A DNA stretch of 64,000 nucleotides from CALMFG01 sp963674805 (GCA_963674805.2 CAXXNY010000021.1:248001-312000); one strand, 5' to 3'. Positions 24,778-33,639 are shown, numbered from the stretch's first letter. Numbers and translations are program-made. Notes: generated by a model not told the origin, from the sequence alone.

Positions 24778-25884
24778 TTAGTTTGTAATTGTTGTTCCGG
24801 TATCAATATCGAACAAGTGCGCTTTATCAGCATTAACGCTGAACAGCACTTTCTGCCCTGCTTTAACTTTTGAGTCAGGGTCAAACTTCCCGATGGTCTT
24901 CTCGCCGACAAACGTGAAGTAAACCAGAACTTCAGAGCCCATCATTTCCGATAAATCCAGCTCAGTTTCATAAGTGTTGACGCCTTTATCGGTTGCCTGA
25001 GAGATATCTTCGGGACGGATACCGACCTTGACTTTTTTACCAATGTATTTATCCAGTACGCCATCCTTATTTTTTTCGCTTGGAATGACCATTTTATTCC
25101 CGTCCAGATCAATCGCATAATAGGATTTTTCTTTGACCAGCGTACCCTCAAAGATGTTCATCTGCGGTGAGCCGATAAAGCCGGCGACAAACAGGTTGCA
25201 GGGGTAACGGTACAGATTGGCCGGTGTGTCCACCTGCTGGATCAGGCCGTCCTTCATGACGACGATTCGGTCGCCCATGGTCATGGCCTCGGTCTGGTCA
25301 TGAGTGACATAAACGAAGGTGGTGCCCAGTTTAAGGTGCAGTTTGGTGATTTCGGAGCGCATCTGGGTCCTTAATTTTGCATCCAGATTAGACAGCGGTT
25401 CGTCCAAAAGGAAAACCTTCGGGTCACGCACCATGGCACGTCCGAGCGCAACGCGCTGGCGCTGTCCGCCGGAAAGCGCTTTCGGCTTACGTGAGAGCAA
25501 GTGTTCAATGTCAAGAATTTTGGCTGCTTCATTCACACGCTCTTTGATTTCCTGCTTTGGGACCTTTCTCAACGTCAGCCCAAACGCCATGTTTTCATAA
25601 ACCGTCATATGCGGATAAAGCGCATAGTTCTGGAAAACCATTGCAATATCACGGTCTTTTGGCGCAACATCGTTGACGAGCCGGTCGCCGATTTTAAGTT
25701 CGCCTGCTGTGATTTCTTCAAGCCCGGCGATCATACGCAGGGTAGTGGACTTCCCGCATCCTGAAGGGCCGACCAGGATTACGAATTCTTTGTCTTCAAT
25801 ATCAAGGTTAAAATCCTGAACTGCAACGACGGACTCTTTGCCCGGATAAACCTTTTTAATATTTTTTAATGATATACTTGCCAT
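24778..25884 (-). CDS. Sugar ABC transporter ATP-binding protein, MsmK/UgpC/MalK type
   Basis: 368 residues. Walker A GPSGCGKST at about 39-47, signature LSGGQRQR near 135, Walker B VFLLDEPLSNLDAKLR and the switch VTHDQTEAMTMGDR are all intact. The C-terminal 130 residues form the regulatory TOBE/MalK-like beta domain (VKVGIRPEDIS). No permease or binding protein gene is next to it, so it is probably a shared ATPase serving several sugar importers, as MsmX and MsmK do. It is divergent from an AraC-type gene, with an unusual repeat between them. Confidence 0.9.
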   Translation of the reverse strand: MASISLKNIKKVYPGKESVVAVQDFNLDIEDKEFVILVGPSGCGKSTTLRMIAGLEEITAGELKIGDRLVNDVAPKDRDIAMVFQNYALYPHMTVYENMAFGLTLRKVPKQEIKERVNEAAKILDIEHLLSRKPKALSGGQRQRVALGRAMVRDPKVFLLDEPLSNLDAKLRTQMRSEITKLHLKLGTTFVYVTHDQTEAMTMGDRIVVMKDGLIQQVDTPANLYRYPCNLFVAGFIGSPQMNIFEGTLVKEKSYYAIDLDGNKMVIPSEKNKDGVLDKYIGKKVKVGIRPEDISQATDKGVNTYETELDLSEMMGSEVLVYFTFVGEKTIGKFDPDSKVKAGQKVLFSVNADKAHLFDIDTGTTITN

Positions 25885-25898
25885 AACACACTCCTATT

Positions 25899-25914
25899 GG
25901 GTAAAATATTGATA
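25899..25914 (+). repeat. 16-bp direct repeat, copy 1 (msmK leader)
   Basis: GGGTAAAATATTGATA, identical to copy 2 at 26005-26020, 106 bases away. It lies just upstream of the ribosome site of the ATPase gene and contains the palindrome AATATT. Confidence 0.75.
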
Positions 25915-26004
25915 TATAAACGCATAGAACAACGCTATTTCATACTACTTAACGTTATTATAGCGGATAATGAGCTAAATTAATCAGTAATATGTATTGA
26001 AAAA

Positions 26005-26020
26005 GGGTAAAATATTGATA
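26005..26020 (+). repeat. 16-bp direct repeat, copy 2 (start of the AraC gene)
   Basis: Exact second copy of the 25899 element. It covers the ribosome site and TTG start codon of the AraC-type gene, so a protein bound here would block its translation or transcription. Confidence 0.75.
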
Positions 26021-26848
26021 AAAAGCGTAGAATCTAATCGTTATTCATATAAAGACGCTAACGAAGAAGTATCAGTCCGCCTGATTGCGGAAGACCGCTT
26101 GCCTGCGTTTCTCTTATCAAACAGTACGGACGGGTACGGTCTGTTCCTGTCACGGAAAAAACACACCGAGATAAAAACAAGCACCGGACGGATGGAACTC
26201 GGCCGGTACCAGGGCATTGTTTTTAGGCTGGCAGACATAGGGCCGGCAGCAGTATCTGACGGTATATGCATGTTGGCAATCAGCGGCACGCTGGCTGAAC
26301 GTTACATCAATGAAGACCTATTTGGACGTGTACTGACACTTTCGGCATCGGATGATATCTTCGCCGTATTAAAAACCTTAGAGAAAGATATCAGTCACCA
26401 GCTTCCGCCTAAGCAGACCGCTAAACTTGCGTTTGCGGTATTGATGGACCTGTTTATGTATGAGGAGAAGCCGGATGCGCTTCCACGGCTGGTCAGTGAC
26501 ACAATCGACATCATTCAGGAGGAATACGCCTACTTAGAGGGCGTAGACGATTTGGCGGACCGGGCCGGTGTGACAAAAAGCCACCTTATTCGGGTTTTTC
26601 ATACCCATATGAACACCACACCGGGGCGGTATTTGGAAGCATTCCGCATTACGCAGGCTAAGGCGTTCCTTGCGTCAGGGGAAATGAGCATAGAGGTGGC
26701 GGCGGGACTTTGCGGGTATGCCGGCCGGAATTACTTCGGAAAGGTGTTTAAACGCGTTACCGGGATGACGCCGAAAGCATATGTGAAAAGCAATCAAACA
26801 ATTAAGCAGAAATCTGACTATAAACTGCCGGACGATATTTATGTTTAA
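26015..26848 (+). CDS. AraC family transcriptional regulator
   Basis: 277 residues from the TTG at 26015, which is preceded by AAAGGG; a TTG at 25997 has no site. Residues 1-150 are a cupin-like ligand-binding domain. The last 100 residues hold the two helix-turn-helix motifs of AraC proteins: LADRAGVTKSHLIRVFHTHMNTTPGRYLEAFRI and the second ending CGYAGRNYFGKVFKRVTGMTPKAY. It is divergent from the sugar ATPase gene, its likely target, and from position alone probably answers to a sugar. Confidence 0.9.
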   Translation: MIKSVESNRYSYKDANEEVSVRLIAEDRLPAFLLSNSTDGYGLFLSRKKHTEIKTSTGRMELGRYQGIVFRLADIGPAAVSDGICMLAISGTLAERYINEDLFGRVLTLSASDDIFAVLKTLEKDISHQLPPKQTAKLAFAVLMDLFMYEEKPDALPRLVSDTIDIIQEEYAYLEGVDDLADRAGVTKSHLIRVFHTHMNTTPGRYLEAFRITQAKAFLASGEMSIEVAAGLCGYAGRNYFGKVFKRVTGMTPKAYVKSNQTIKQKSDYKLPDDIYV

Positions 26849-26857
26849 AACTAAATG

Positions 26858-26886
26858 TTGGTATCCGGTTTTTTCTATGATATGAT
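26858..26886 (+). promoter_or_regulatory. Promoter of the M6 metalloprotease gene
   Basis: TTGGTA, 17-base spacer, TATGAT; AAGGTGG ribosome site follows. Confidence 0.5.
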
Positions 26887-26913
26887 AATTATACAGAATA
26901 AAGGTGGTCATAT

Positions 26914-28269
26914 ATGATCAAACGACTGATTACCATCCTGATGATTGCGGTATTCTTGTCAGGCGCATCGGGATGCGCCCCGGGTTCTTTGCTCGGCCCT
27001 CCGGAGCCGGTTGTGATTATTGGCGATGATCAAACAGAGACACTTGCGGGTGGTGAGGATGCTGCATCCATTATCACCATGCCGACAGAGGGTAGCCGCA
27101 AAGCCTATCATCTCGCGATTCTGGTCAACTTTTTGGATACGCCGTTACAGACATCCGAGGAAGAGTGGGAAGCGTTTTTCTATGGCAGCCGGAATAGTCT
27201 CCGAGGCTATTACCTTGACCAGTCAAAGGGAATGATAACGGTATCGCCGGTGTCGGAAACATACGGAGAACGGGACAACGGCGTGATTATCGTGGATGCG
27301 GAAATGCTGCATCCAAATCTGGCCACAGAAGAAGACAGCAGAAGTGACATTACCGCGGAACTGCTGGATGAAGTGCTGTTTAAGGCGGACGAGTTTATTG
27401 ATTTCAGTGCCTACGACAAAAACAGGGACTCGCTGGTATTGCAGGACGAACTGGTCATAACAGTCGTTGCGGCAGGATATGAATACGATCCGAATCATGT
27501 GTTTGATGAAAATGCGGTTTCAGGTTTGGCGATTACTGAAAAAGATTTCTTATATTACGACGGGGTCGGCATTAATAACTTTTTGCTGACCGGAGAGATA
27601 CACTTTGATTATGAAGGCAACGAAATATTCCCGACGATTGGGGTTGCATGCCATGAATTCGGGCATGCACTGGGACTGCCGGATTTATATGATACCGACA
27701 GCTCTACTGCAGGGCTTGACTTTCATGCCTTGATGGCGAGCGGAGCCAGTAACGGTGACTGGAATCTGCCGTCAGGAACAACGCCTGCGCCGTTGATTGC
27801 ATGGAGCAGGGCATTCCTCGGTCTGATTGAGCCCGAAGTGGTGTCCGAGAGCGGTGAGTACCGGCTGTATGCACGGTCGCAGGACCAATATAACGTGATA
27901 AAGATTGCTGAAAAAGGCGGTTATTATCTTTTAGAAAACGTGGATTTTGCCGGATACGGCGCGGGACTTGATGTCTATATGGCGGCACCGGGAATCGCGG
28001 TCTGGTATATCGATGATGAAAAGACATCTGAGGATATCATCATTGAAAACACCGTGAATGATGATGACAATCAGCGGGGCGTCAGCCTGGTTGAGGCCGG
28101 CGGGACCAGAGATCTGTATGAAGAACAACTGGATTATTCCAGAGAGAACTATATGCATTATTTTTCAAAATCGAATGTCGGCACATTCACAACGAACAGC
28201 GGTACGGTAATCAACTTCCTTTCCGATCCCGGCAATGAGATGTTGATTGAGATATTGATGGCAAACTGA
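26914..28269 (+). CDS. M6 family metalloprotease, lipoprotein
   Basis: 451 residues. A lipoprotein signal peptide ends in the lipobox ASGC (Cys21), so the enzyme is anchored on the outside of the membrane. The zinc site HEFGHALGLPDLYD starts at His247; the motif with the downstream Asp and the preceding YDKNRDSLV stretch match the M6 (immune inhibitor A-like) domain. A C-terminal beta region (residues 300-451) includes GGYYLLENV and WYIDDEKT, as in M6 proteins. No sorting or secretion partner is beside it. The next gene, 51 bases on, may be co-transcribed. Confidence 0.85.
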   Translation: MIKRLITILMIAVFLSGASGCAPGSLLGPPEPVVIIGDDQTETLAGGEDAASIITMPTEGSRKAYHLAILVNFLDTPLQTSEEEWEAFFYGSRNSLRGYYLDQSKGMITVSPVSETYGERDNGVIIVDAEMLHPNLATEEDSRSDITAELLDEVLFKADEFIDFSAYDKNRDSLVLQDELVITVVAAGYEYDPNHVFDENAVSGLAITEKDFLYYDGVGINNFLLTGEIHFDYEGNEIFPTIGVACHEFGHALGLPDLYDTDSSTAGLDFHALMASGASNGDWNLPSGTTPAPLIAWSRAFLGLIEPEVVSESGEYRLYARSQDQYNVIKIAEKGGYYLLENVDFAGYGAGLDVYMAAPGIAVWYIDDEKTSEDIIIENTVNDDDNQRGVSLVEAGGTRDLYEEQLDYSRENYMHYFSKSNVGTFTTNSGTVINFLSDPGNEMLIEILMAN

Positions 28270-28320
28270 TAAGAACCGGAAAAAAGACTCGGTAAACAGA
28301 AAAATGCATGGAGAATGAAT

Positions 28321-28884
28321 ATGAAAATTAGAATCCAAAAAGACCCAACGATAAACGGCATGATTGTCAGCTATTTTAAGATCAAGGATATCAATAAATT
28401 CCGCTATGGTTTGTTAAAGGGTATTGTTGAACGGGAAGGCAAAGACATTACTATACTAATTGATACCAACCAGCACAAACGCGTGATTGAGTTTGACGAA
28501 ATTTCGGCTTATTTAAAAAGGCAGAAAGTGTCCTTTGCGGTCAAGGAAATACCGGCAAACGAAACGAAGTTGTTCGGTATCTCAATGAGTATTATTTCCA
28601 AGAAAAAACGTGAGCCGGAATGCTTGTATGCCCTGTCGCTGTCTCCTGAGCGTTTTAATCAGGCGATATTTGATGCGGTATTGAGCAATTACGATATGGC
28701 CATCGGATTAGGGCGTAAAATTGAGTTTGAACAGGTTGTGGAAAAAGCAGCGGGGGGTCTCCAGAATGTGCTCTTCAATCAGGAAGTGTTTGAAAACAGC
28801 CTTTATGATTCGGCGTTGTTTGAATCTTTAAGAGCCACGATGGATATTGAGGAGCCGGCAAAAAGCGCTTGTGCGGATAGTTAA
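28321..28884 (+). CDS. Hypothetical protein after the M6 protease gene
   Basis: 187 residues from the second ATG, which has GGAG seven bases upstream. It is soluble, with a lysine-rich beta-alpha N-terminal half (FKIKDINKFRYGLLKGIVEREGKDITILIDTNQHKRVIEFDEI) and a helical C-terminal half. No motif or family is recognised and there is no signal peptide. It is probably in one transcript with the M6 protease gene and ends in a terminator. Confidence 0.6.
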   Translation: MKIRIQKDPTINGMIVSYFKIKDINKFRYGLLKGIVEREGKDITILIDTNQHKRVIEFDEISAYLKRQKVSFAVKEIPANETKLFGISMSIISKKKREPECLYALSLSPERFNQAIFDAVLSNYDMAIGLGRKIEFEQVVEKAAGGLQNVLFNQEVFENSLYDSALFESLRATMDIEEPAKSACADS

Positions 28885-28896
28885 AAATGATAACGG

Positions 28897-28926
28897 ATGC
28901 CCGATTAATAATCGGGCTTTTTTTTC
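28897..28926 (+). terminator. Rho-independent terminator
   Basis: GCCCGAT/ATCGGGC hairpin followed by eight T; it is immediately followed by the -35 box of the GntR promoter. Confidence 0.85.
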
Positions 28927-28964
28927 TTGACAATGTTATAACTGTTATATATAATATAGAACAG
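28927..28964 (+). promoter_or_regulatory. Consensus promoter with GntR operator-like dyad
   Basis: TTGACA (28927-28932), 17-base spacer, TATAAT (28950-28955). The inverted repeat CTGTT (28942-28946)/AACAG (28960-28964) is centred on the -10 box, fitting autorepression by the GntR protein. Confidence 0.7.
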
Positions 28965-28995
28965 ATAGAATGAAAGAGTGGTGAAAACTGGTACT

Positions 28996-29370
28996 ATGCT
29001 GATACAAATCAATATGCGGGACGATGTGCCGATCTATGAGCAGCTGAGGCGTGAAATCATCAAAGGGATTTTAACCGGAGCGCTAGAACCCGGAGAAGTG
29101 CTGCCGTCCGTACGCAATATGGCGGAGAATTTATCCATCAATATGCATACCGTATCAAAGGCATACAATATCCTGAAAAACGAGGGTTTTTTGAGCTTGG
29201 AAAAGAGCAATCGGGCGACCGTTAATGACAGAAGAGCGCTGAATGCCGATGACGGTTTTATGTCTCAGTTGGAAAAGGAAGTTGAGCGGCTGATGATTGA
29301 AGCAAAGTGCAGGGGAATGGATAAGAATCAATTGTTAAAAATGGTAGAACAGAAATTTGATTTATATTAA
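28996..29370 (+). CDS. GntR family transcriptional regulator, YtrA subfamily
   Basis: About 124 residues. The winged helix (residues 8-75: PIYEQLRREIIKGILTGALEPGEVLPSVRNMAENLSINMHTVSKAYNIL) is typical YtrA type, with only a short C-terminal helix for dimerisation and no ligand domain. The start is uncertain: GTG codons at 28978 and 28981 are in frame but have no spaced ribosome site; the ATG at 28996 gives the usual family N-terminus. The DUF1648 gene follows after 13 bases. Confidence 0.85.
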   Translation: MLIQINMRDDVPIYEQLRREIIKGILTGALEPGEVLPSVRNMAENLSINMHTVSKAYNILKNEGFLSLEKSNRATVNDRRALNADDGFMSQLEKEVERLMIEAKCRGMDKNQLLKMVEQKFDLY

Positions 29371-29383
29371 GGAGTGAAAAACA

Positions 29384-30499
29384 ATGAATGTGATGAGCAG
29401 CTTTATGACGTATTTTATTTTTGCCGTACTGCCCATCTGCTTTGCGATGCTGCCGTTCGTGGGCAGAAAAAACCTCGCATTCGGAATCACGATTCCAAAA
29501 TCCGAATACAACAGTGTTCCGATTAAAAAGGCCAGACGCGAGTTTTTGTTCTGGATGGTGGCGGTTGGTATGCTGGCGATGGTGATTTCGGGATTCTTTT
29601 TAAATCCGCTGCCGGAGGGAAAAATGATTAACCTGTTTATGGTGATGATAGTCGTTCAGGTACTGGTCTACGGTATGATCTATTATACCTTTTATCGTAG
29701 AATCAAGCGGCTGAAAGCAGAGATGGGATGGCAGATTTCGGCACAGGAAATTGCAGTTACGGATACTAAATTTGCGCAGACACATAAAACCGCATGCTCG
29801 CCGAACTGGTTTTGGCTTTACCTGCTGGTGGTCGGGGCAACGGCCGCGCTCGGAATTATCTTTTATGATGTAATTCCGGATAAGGTGCCGCTCCAGATGG
29901 ACAGCACCGGTACGTTTGTCAAGTTTGCGGATAAGAGCCCGGTATCGGTGTTCTTCCCGGTGGTGATGCAGGCGCTGATGTCAGGTGTTTTCATCTTTGT
30001 GTATTATACATTCAAACGTACGCCTCCCGTGTTGGATGCCGAGAATGTTACCGAAAGTTCACGCCAGAATGCGATATTCCGTTACCGCTGGTCGCTTTTT
30101 ACCGTTTTCGGCGGACTGGCCATGCTGCTGATATTCGGTTCGATTATGCTGAGCAATATCGGCATTGCTGACCCGCATACTGTTTTTACGGTTTCTATGG
30201 TCGCAGTAGTCGTGATTATTGCCTATGCGGTTATTCTGTCCGTCACAACAGGGCAGAGTGGCAGCCGGGTTAAACCGGCAGGCGGGCAACCGGGCCAGCA
30301 GATCAACCGTGACGACGACCGGTACTGGAAGGCAGGATCGTTCTATTACAACAAAGAGGACCCAGCGATGTTTGTTGAAAAGCGCTTCGGTATCGGGACA
30401 ACGGTGAATTTTGCGAATCCGTGGGCTGTGGCGATTTTTGTCGGCGTGATTGTAATCGTTGTCGGCATATCGATTGCCGCCAGTATTCTGATGAAATAG
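29384..30499 (+). CDS. DUF1648/DUF5808 membrane protein paired with the GntR regulator
   Basis: 371 residues with about eight membrane helices. The DUF1648 block with DVIPDKVPLQMDSTGTFVKFADKS lies near residue 163; the C-terminal part carries DDRYWKAGSFYYNKEDPAMFVEKRFGIGTTVNFANP, the DUF5808 signature. GntR-DUF1648 pairs are frequent in Firmicutes; related SdpI-type proteins protect against toxins or antimicrobial peptides, which is a guess here. An AAGGAGTG site precedes the ATG; a terminator follows the stop. Confidence 0.85.
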   Translation: MNVMSSFMTYFIFAVLPICFAMLPFVGRKNLAFGITIPKSEYNSVPIKKARREFLFWMVAVGMLAMVISGFFLNPLPEGKMINLFMVMIVVQVLVYGMIYYTFYRRIKRLKAEMGWQISAQEIAVTDTKFAQTHKTACSPNWFWLYLLVVGATAALGIIFYDVIPDKVPLQMDSTGTFVKFADKSPVSVFFPVVMQALMSGVFIFVYYTFKRTPPVLDAENVTESSRQNAIFRYRWSLFTVFGGLAMLLIFGSIMLSNIGIADPHTVFTVSMVAVVVIIAYAVILSVTTGQSGSRVKPAGGQPGQQINRDDDRYWKAGSFYYNKEDPAMFVEKRFGIGTTVNFANPWAVAIFVGVIVIVVGISIAASILMK

Positions 30500-30509
30500 T
30501 AAAAAATAT

Positions 30510-30546
30510 TTTATCCGCCTGTCAGTAAGTCAGGCGGTTTTTTATT
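30510..30546 (+). terminator. Rho-independent terminator
   Basis: CCGCCTG/CAGGCGG hairpin followed by six T. Confidence 0.85.
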
Positions 30547-30597
30547 TTACTTTATATGCGGCACTGTAATATAATAGAGCAAATAACATGAAGGGGA

Positions 30598-31362
30598 GTG
30601 GACAATATCCGATATATTTCTTGGAACGTAAACGGAATAAGGGCGGCGCTGAATAAAGGATTTATGGATTTCTTTATGCAGACCGATTTTGATATTTTAG
30701 CGGTGCAGGAGACCAAATGCCAGGTCGGGCAGGTCGAAATTGATACGCCGGGGTATTTTCAGTACTGGAACCAGGCGGAAAAGAAAGGGTATTCAGGTAC
30801 AGCGGTTTTCAGCAGAACGGAGCCAGTGAGTGTGCAGTACGGCATCGGCATTGCGGAACATGACAACGAAGGACGCGTGATCACGTTGGAGTTTGATACC
30901 CACTATTTCGTGACCTGCTATACTCCGAATGCACAGCACGAACTGAAAAGACTGGATTACCGGCTGGATTGGGAAGATGCGTTTTTTAATTTTATCAACG
31001 GATTAAAAGCAAAAAAGCCGGTGGTGTTCTGCGGGGATTTGAATGTGGCGCATCAGGAAATTGATTTAAAAAACCCGGCAACTAATCATAATAACCCGGG
31101 ATTCACCGATCAGGAACGCGGGAAGATGACACGAACGCTGAGCGAAGGGTATATCGATACCTTCCGGCATTTCTACCCCGATTCAGTGGAGGCCTATACC
31201 TGGTGGTCCTACCGGATGCAGGCCAGAGACCGGAACATCGGGTGGCGTATCGACTATTTTATCGTATCGGACGCATTGAAAAACAACATCAAAGACGCAG
31301 GGATATTGGACGAAGTTATGGGTTCCGACCATTGTCCGGTGACACTGGACATTGAATTTTAA
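30598..31362 (+). CDS. Exodeoxyribonuclease III (AP endonuclease)
   Basis: 254 residues of the ExoIII/EEP fold: ISWNVNGIRA at the N-terminus, LAVQETK with the metal-binding Glu near residue 37, GDLNVAHQEIDL near 145 and GSDHCPVTLDIEF at the C-terminus. It repairs abasic sites and removes 3' blocks. The start is odd: the GTG at 30598 overlaps AAGGGGAG, while the third codon after it, ATC at 30607, is ideally spaced and gives the family's usual IRYISWN N-terminus. Confidence 0.92.
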   Translation: MDNIRYISWNVNGIRAALNKGFMDFFMQTDFDILAVQETKCQVGQVEIDTPGYFQYWNQAEKKGYSGTAVFSRTEPVSVQYGIGIAEHDNEGRVITLEFDTHYFVTCYTPNAQHELKRLDYRLDWEDAFFNFINGLKAKKPVVFCGDLNVAHQEIDLKNPATNHNNPGFTDQERGKMTRTLSEGYIDTFRHFYPDSVEAYTWWSYRMQARDRNIGWRIDYFIVSDALKNNIKDAGILDEVMGSDHCPVTLDIEF

Positions 31363-31363
31363 C

Positions 31364-31390
31364 CGAACCCGCTTTTAAGCGGGTTTTTCT
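31364..31390. terminator. Bidirectional terminator
   Basis: AACCCGC/GCGGGTT hairpin with flanking A and T bases, between convergent ExoIII and azlD. Confidence 0.8.
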
Positions 31391-31715
31391 ACAGAAAATT
31401 CACCAACAAAGCGGTGATGACAATACCGGCGACTACGATTACAAACAGCTTCTTGGTAAAGACCGCAATGACCGAGGTAATGGCGGCGGCAATCAGCAGG
31501 TAGTTGTCAAGCGAGATATCAATGCGGCCATCGGTCAACAGCAGTGCAGGCACGAGCAGAGCGCTCAAAATTGCGACGGGCACATATGAGAGCACATCAA
31601 TCACGAATTGCGGGAGCTTAACGCGGGAGAGTATCGTCAGCGGCAGAACGCGGGGCAGATAGGTAACGGCAAACATGCCGAGAAACAGCCAGATTAAAGC
31701 ATTACTTCCGGGCAT
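31389..31715 (-). CDS. azlD: AzlD family branched-chain amino acid exporter subunit
   Basis: 108 residues with three or four membrane helices and the early FAVTYLPRVLPLTIL motif common to AzlD. With AzlC it forms an exporter for branched-chain amino acids or their analogues. It overlaps azlC by 14 bases. Confidence 0.88.
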   Translation of the reverse strand: MPGSNALIWLFLGMFAVTYLPRVLPLTILSRVKLPQFVIDVLSYVPVAILSALLVPALLLTDGRIDISLDNYLLIAAAITSVIAVFTKKLFVIVVAGIVITALLVNFL

Positions 31716-32394
31716 AATTCACCCCCACTGCGAGACTTGAAATCACCAGAGCGGCAACAATGACATTGAAGTTGGTCATGCCGGCCTGGAAAAGAATAAG
31801 CGACAAAACACCGCTTAAAATGCAGACCAAAAGATGCATCTTTGATTTAATCATAATTGCGAGCAGCCCGATAAACATGCCGTAAAGCGCGAAGTCCAGG
31901 CCGAATTTTTGGTAATCCGGGATGAGCGATCCGATCAGCACGCCGGTACAGGTTGCGGCCAGCCACGAGAACCACGCGGTGAACTCCAGCCCGGCCAGAT
32001 AAGACAAACTAAAGTCATCGCTTTTTGTTTCCGCCTTGGTAATGCCGATAGCGAAGCTTTCATCCGTGATGCCGAAAGAAATCAGCATGAGGGCCCAGGT
32101 GGGCTTGCCGTAAAGATGCGGCGCGTAGGCGCTGCTCATCATAAAATGGCGGAAATTCACGAAAAAGGTGGTCGTAATAATCGTCACAAAGGCGACGCCG
32201 TTTCTGATCATATTGACGCCGATAAATTGCGCACTGCCGGCGAATACGATGGACGACATTGCGAACATATCACCGAACAGCAGCCCGGCCTCCCGCGCGG
32301 TTACGCCCAAGGTCAGACCGATCGGCAGATAGCCGAGTACAATTGGCAGACTGTCTTTAACGCCGGTTAAAAAGTGATGTTTTTTGCGCTGCAA
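31702..32394 (-). CDS. azlC: AzlC family branched-chain amino acid exporter subunit
   Basis: 230 residues, seven or eight membrane helices; GVKDSLPIVLGYLPIGLTLG at the N-terminus and FAGSAQFIGVNMI near residue 55 are AzlC hallmarks, followed by FFVNFRHFMMSSAYAPHL. The start is TTG with GAGGTG eight bases upstream. It heads a two-gene unit with azlD. A branched-chain biosynthetic operon lies 5 kb away on the same strand. Confidence 0.9.
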   Translation of the reverse strand: MQRKKHHFLTGVKDSLPIVLGYLPIGLTLGVTAREAGLLFGDMFAMSSIVFAGSAQFIGVNMIRNGVAFVTIITTTFFVNFRHFMMSSAYAPHLYGKPTWALMLISFGITDESFAIGITKAETKSDDFSLSYLAGLEFTAWFSWLAATCTGVLIGSLIPDYQKFGLDFALYGMFIGLLAIMIKSKMHLLVCILSGVLSLILFQAGMTNFNVIVAALVISSLAVGVNYARK

Positions 32395-32491
32395 ATCCGG
32401 ATCACCTCATAAAAATATTGATGCCATTATAACACAGCAAAGCATTGGTAAGAAACACCTTTTTCTTTTAAGCCGGTTAAAGCGGTGCGCG

Positions 32492-32520
32492 TTGACACTT
32501 GTTTTTAAGAACGGTATAAT
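32492..32520 (+). promoter_or_regulatory. Consensus promoter of ddl-murF
   Basis: Perfect TTGACA, 17-base spacer, perfect TATAAT, 57 bases before the ddl start. Confidence 0.85.
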
Positions 32521-32576
32521 CGTGTTTAGCAGTGATATGACGAAAAATTGTGACACAGCATAGAATGGAGAACAGG

Positions 32577-33632
32577 ATGAATATCGTAGTATTATGCGGG
32601 GGCTTAAGCAACGAACGGGATGTATCGCTCTGCACAGGGTCTCTGATTACCAAGGCGTTAATCGACAAAGGCCACCATGCGGTGATGGCGGACGTCATCG
32701 GGGATATTGATCTTCGCGGCATGGCGCCGGTTGAATATATCAAAAACAGTGGCACCCGTGCGCCGAAAGCCTATGTCGTTCCCGATAAAGCGCCGGATAT
32801 TGCGCTTTTAAGAAAAAAGATCGAAGCAAAAGGTAAAGGCGTTTTCGGGGATAACGTGCTGGCGCTATGTATGGCGTCGGATATTGTATTCATGGCGCTC
32901 CATGGTGAAGACGGCGAAGACGGGAAGATACAGGCGGCGCTTGATCTCATGCAGGTGAAATATACCGGTTCAGGATATCTGGGATCTGCAGTCGCCATGA
33001 GCAAACGCCTCACCAAACAGGTTTTTGAACTGAGCGGTATTCTTTCGCCGCAGTACCGTATGCTTTTTAAAAAGGACTATAAGCCGGAGGTTTTGGACAC
33101 GATTGATTTGCCGTGCGTGGTCAAACTCAACAGCGGCGGATCCAGCATCGGCGTTTATATCGTCAACACACGCAAGGAACTCAAACCCTGCATTGAACAG
33201 GCGTTTGAGCTGGAAAATATATTGGTGATCGAAGCCTATATAGAGGGCCAGGAATATACCTGCGGCGTTCTGGCGGGCGAAGGGCTTCCTGTGGTCGAGA
33301 TTACGCCCAACGAAGGATTTTATGATTATGCGCATAAGTATCAGCCGGGGATTACCAAAGAGGTCTGCCCAGCGCCGTCACTGAGCCCGGAAAAGACAAA
33401 AGAAGTGCAGGAAATCTCCGTTAAGGCGCATGAGGCATTGGGGGTAGAGGTTTATTCCCGAGTGGACTTTATTATGGATAAGAAAGGCAATTTATACTGT
33501 CTGGAGGCCAATACGCTCCCGGGCATGACGCCGACCAGTTTGCTTCCGCAGGAAGCGAAAGCAAAGGGAATTGCATACGAAGATTTGTGCGAATTGATTA
33601 TTAACGAATCGCTCAAAAAATACGATAAATAG
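32577..33632 (+). CDS. ddl: D-alanine--D-alanine ligase
   Basis: 351 residues from the ATG at 32577 (GGAG six bases before). ATP-grasp fold: N-terminal VVLCGGLSNERDVS with the GG.S.E..VS motif, HGEDGEDGKIQAALDLMQVKYTGSG, PCVVKLNSGGSSIGV in the ATP lid, and the metal-binding LEANTLPGMTPTSLLPQEAKAKGI at the C-terminus. It joins two D-alanines for the peptidoglycan precursor. murF follows after seven bases, so the two successive steps are co-expressed. Confidence 0.93.
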   Translation: MNIVVLCGGLSNERDVSLCTGSLITKALIDKGHHAVMADVIGDIDLRGMAPVEYIKNSGTRAPKAYVVPDKAPDIALLRKKIEAKGKGVFGDNVLALCMASDIVFMALHGEDGEDGKIQAALDLMQVKYTGSGYLGSAVAMSKRLTKQVFELSGILSPQYRMLFKKDYKPEVLDTIDLPCVVKLNSGGSSIGVYIVNTRKELKPCIEQAFELENILVIEAYIEGQEYTCGVLAGEGLPVVEITPNEGFYDYAHKYQPGITKEVCPAPSLSPEKTKEVQEISVKAHEALGVEVYSRVDFIMDKKGNLYCLEANTLPGMTPTSLLPQEAKAKGIAYEDLCELIINESLKKYDK

Positions 33633-33639
33633 GTGCCCA

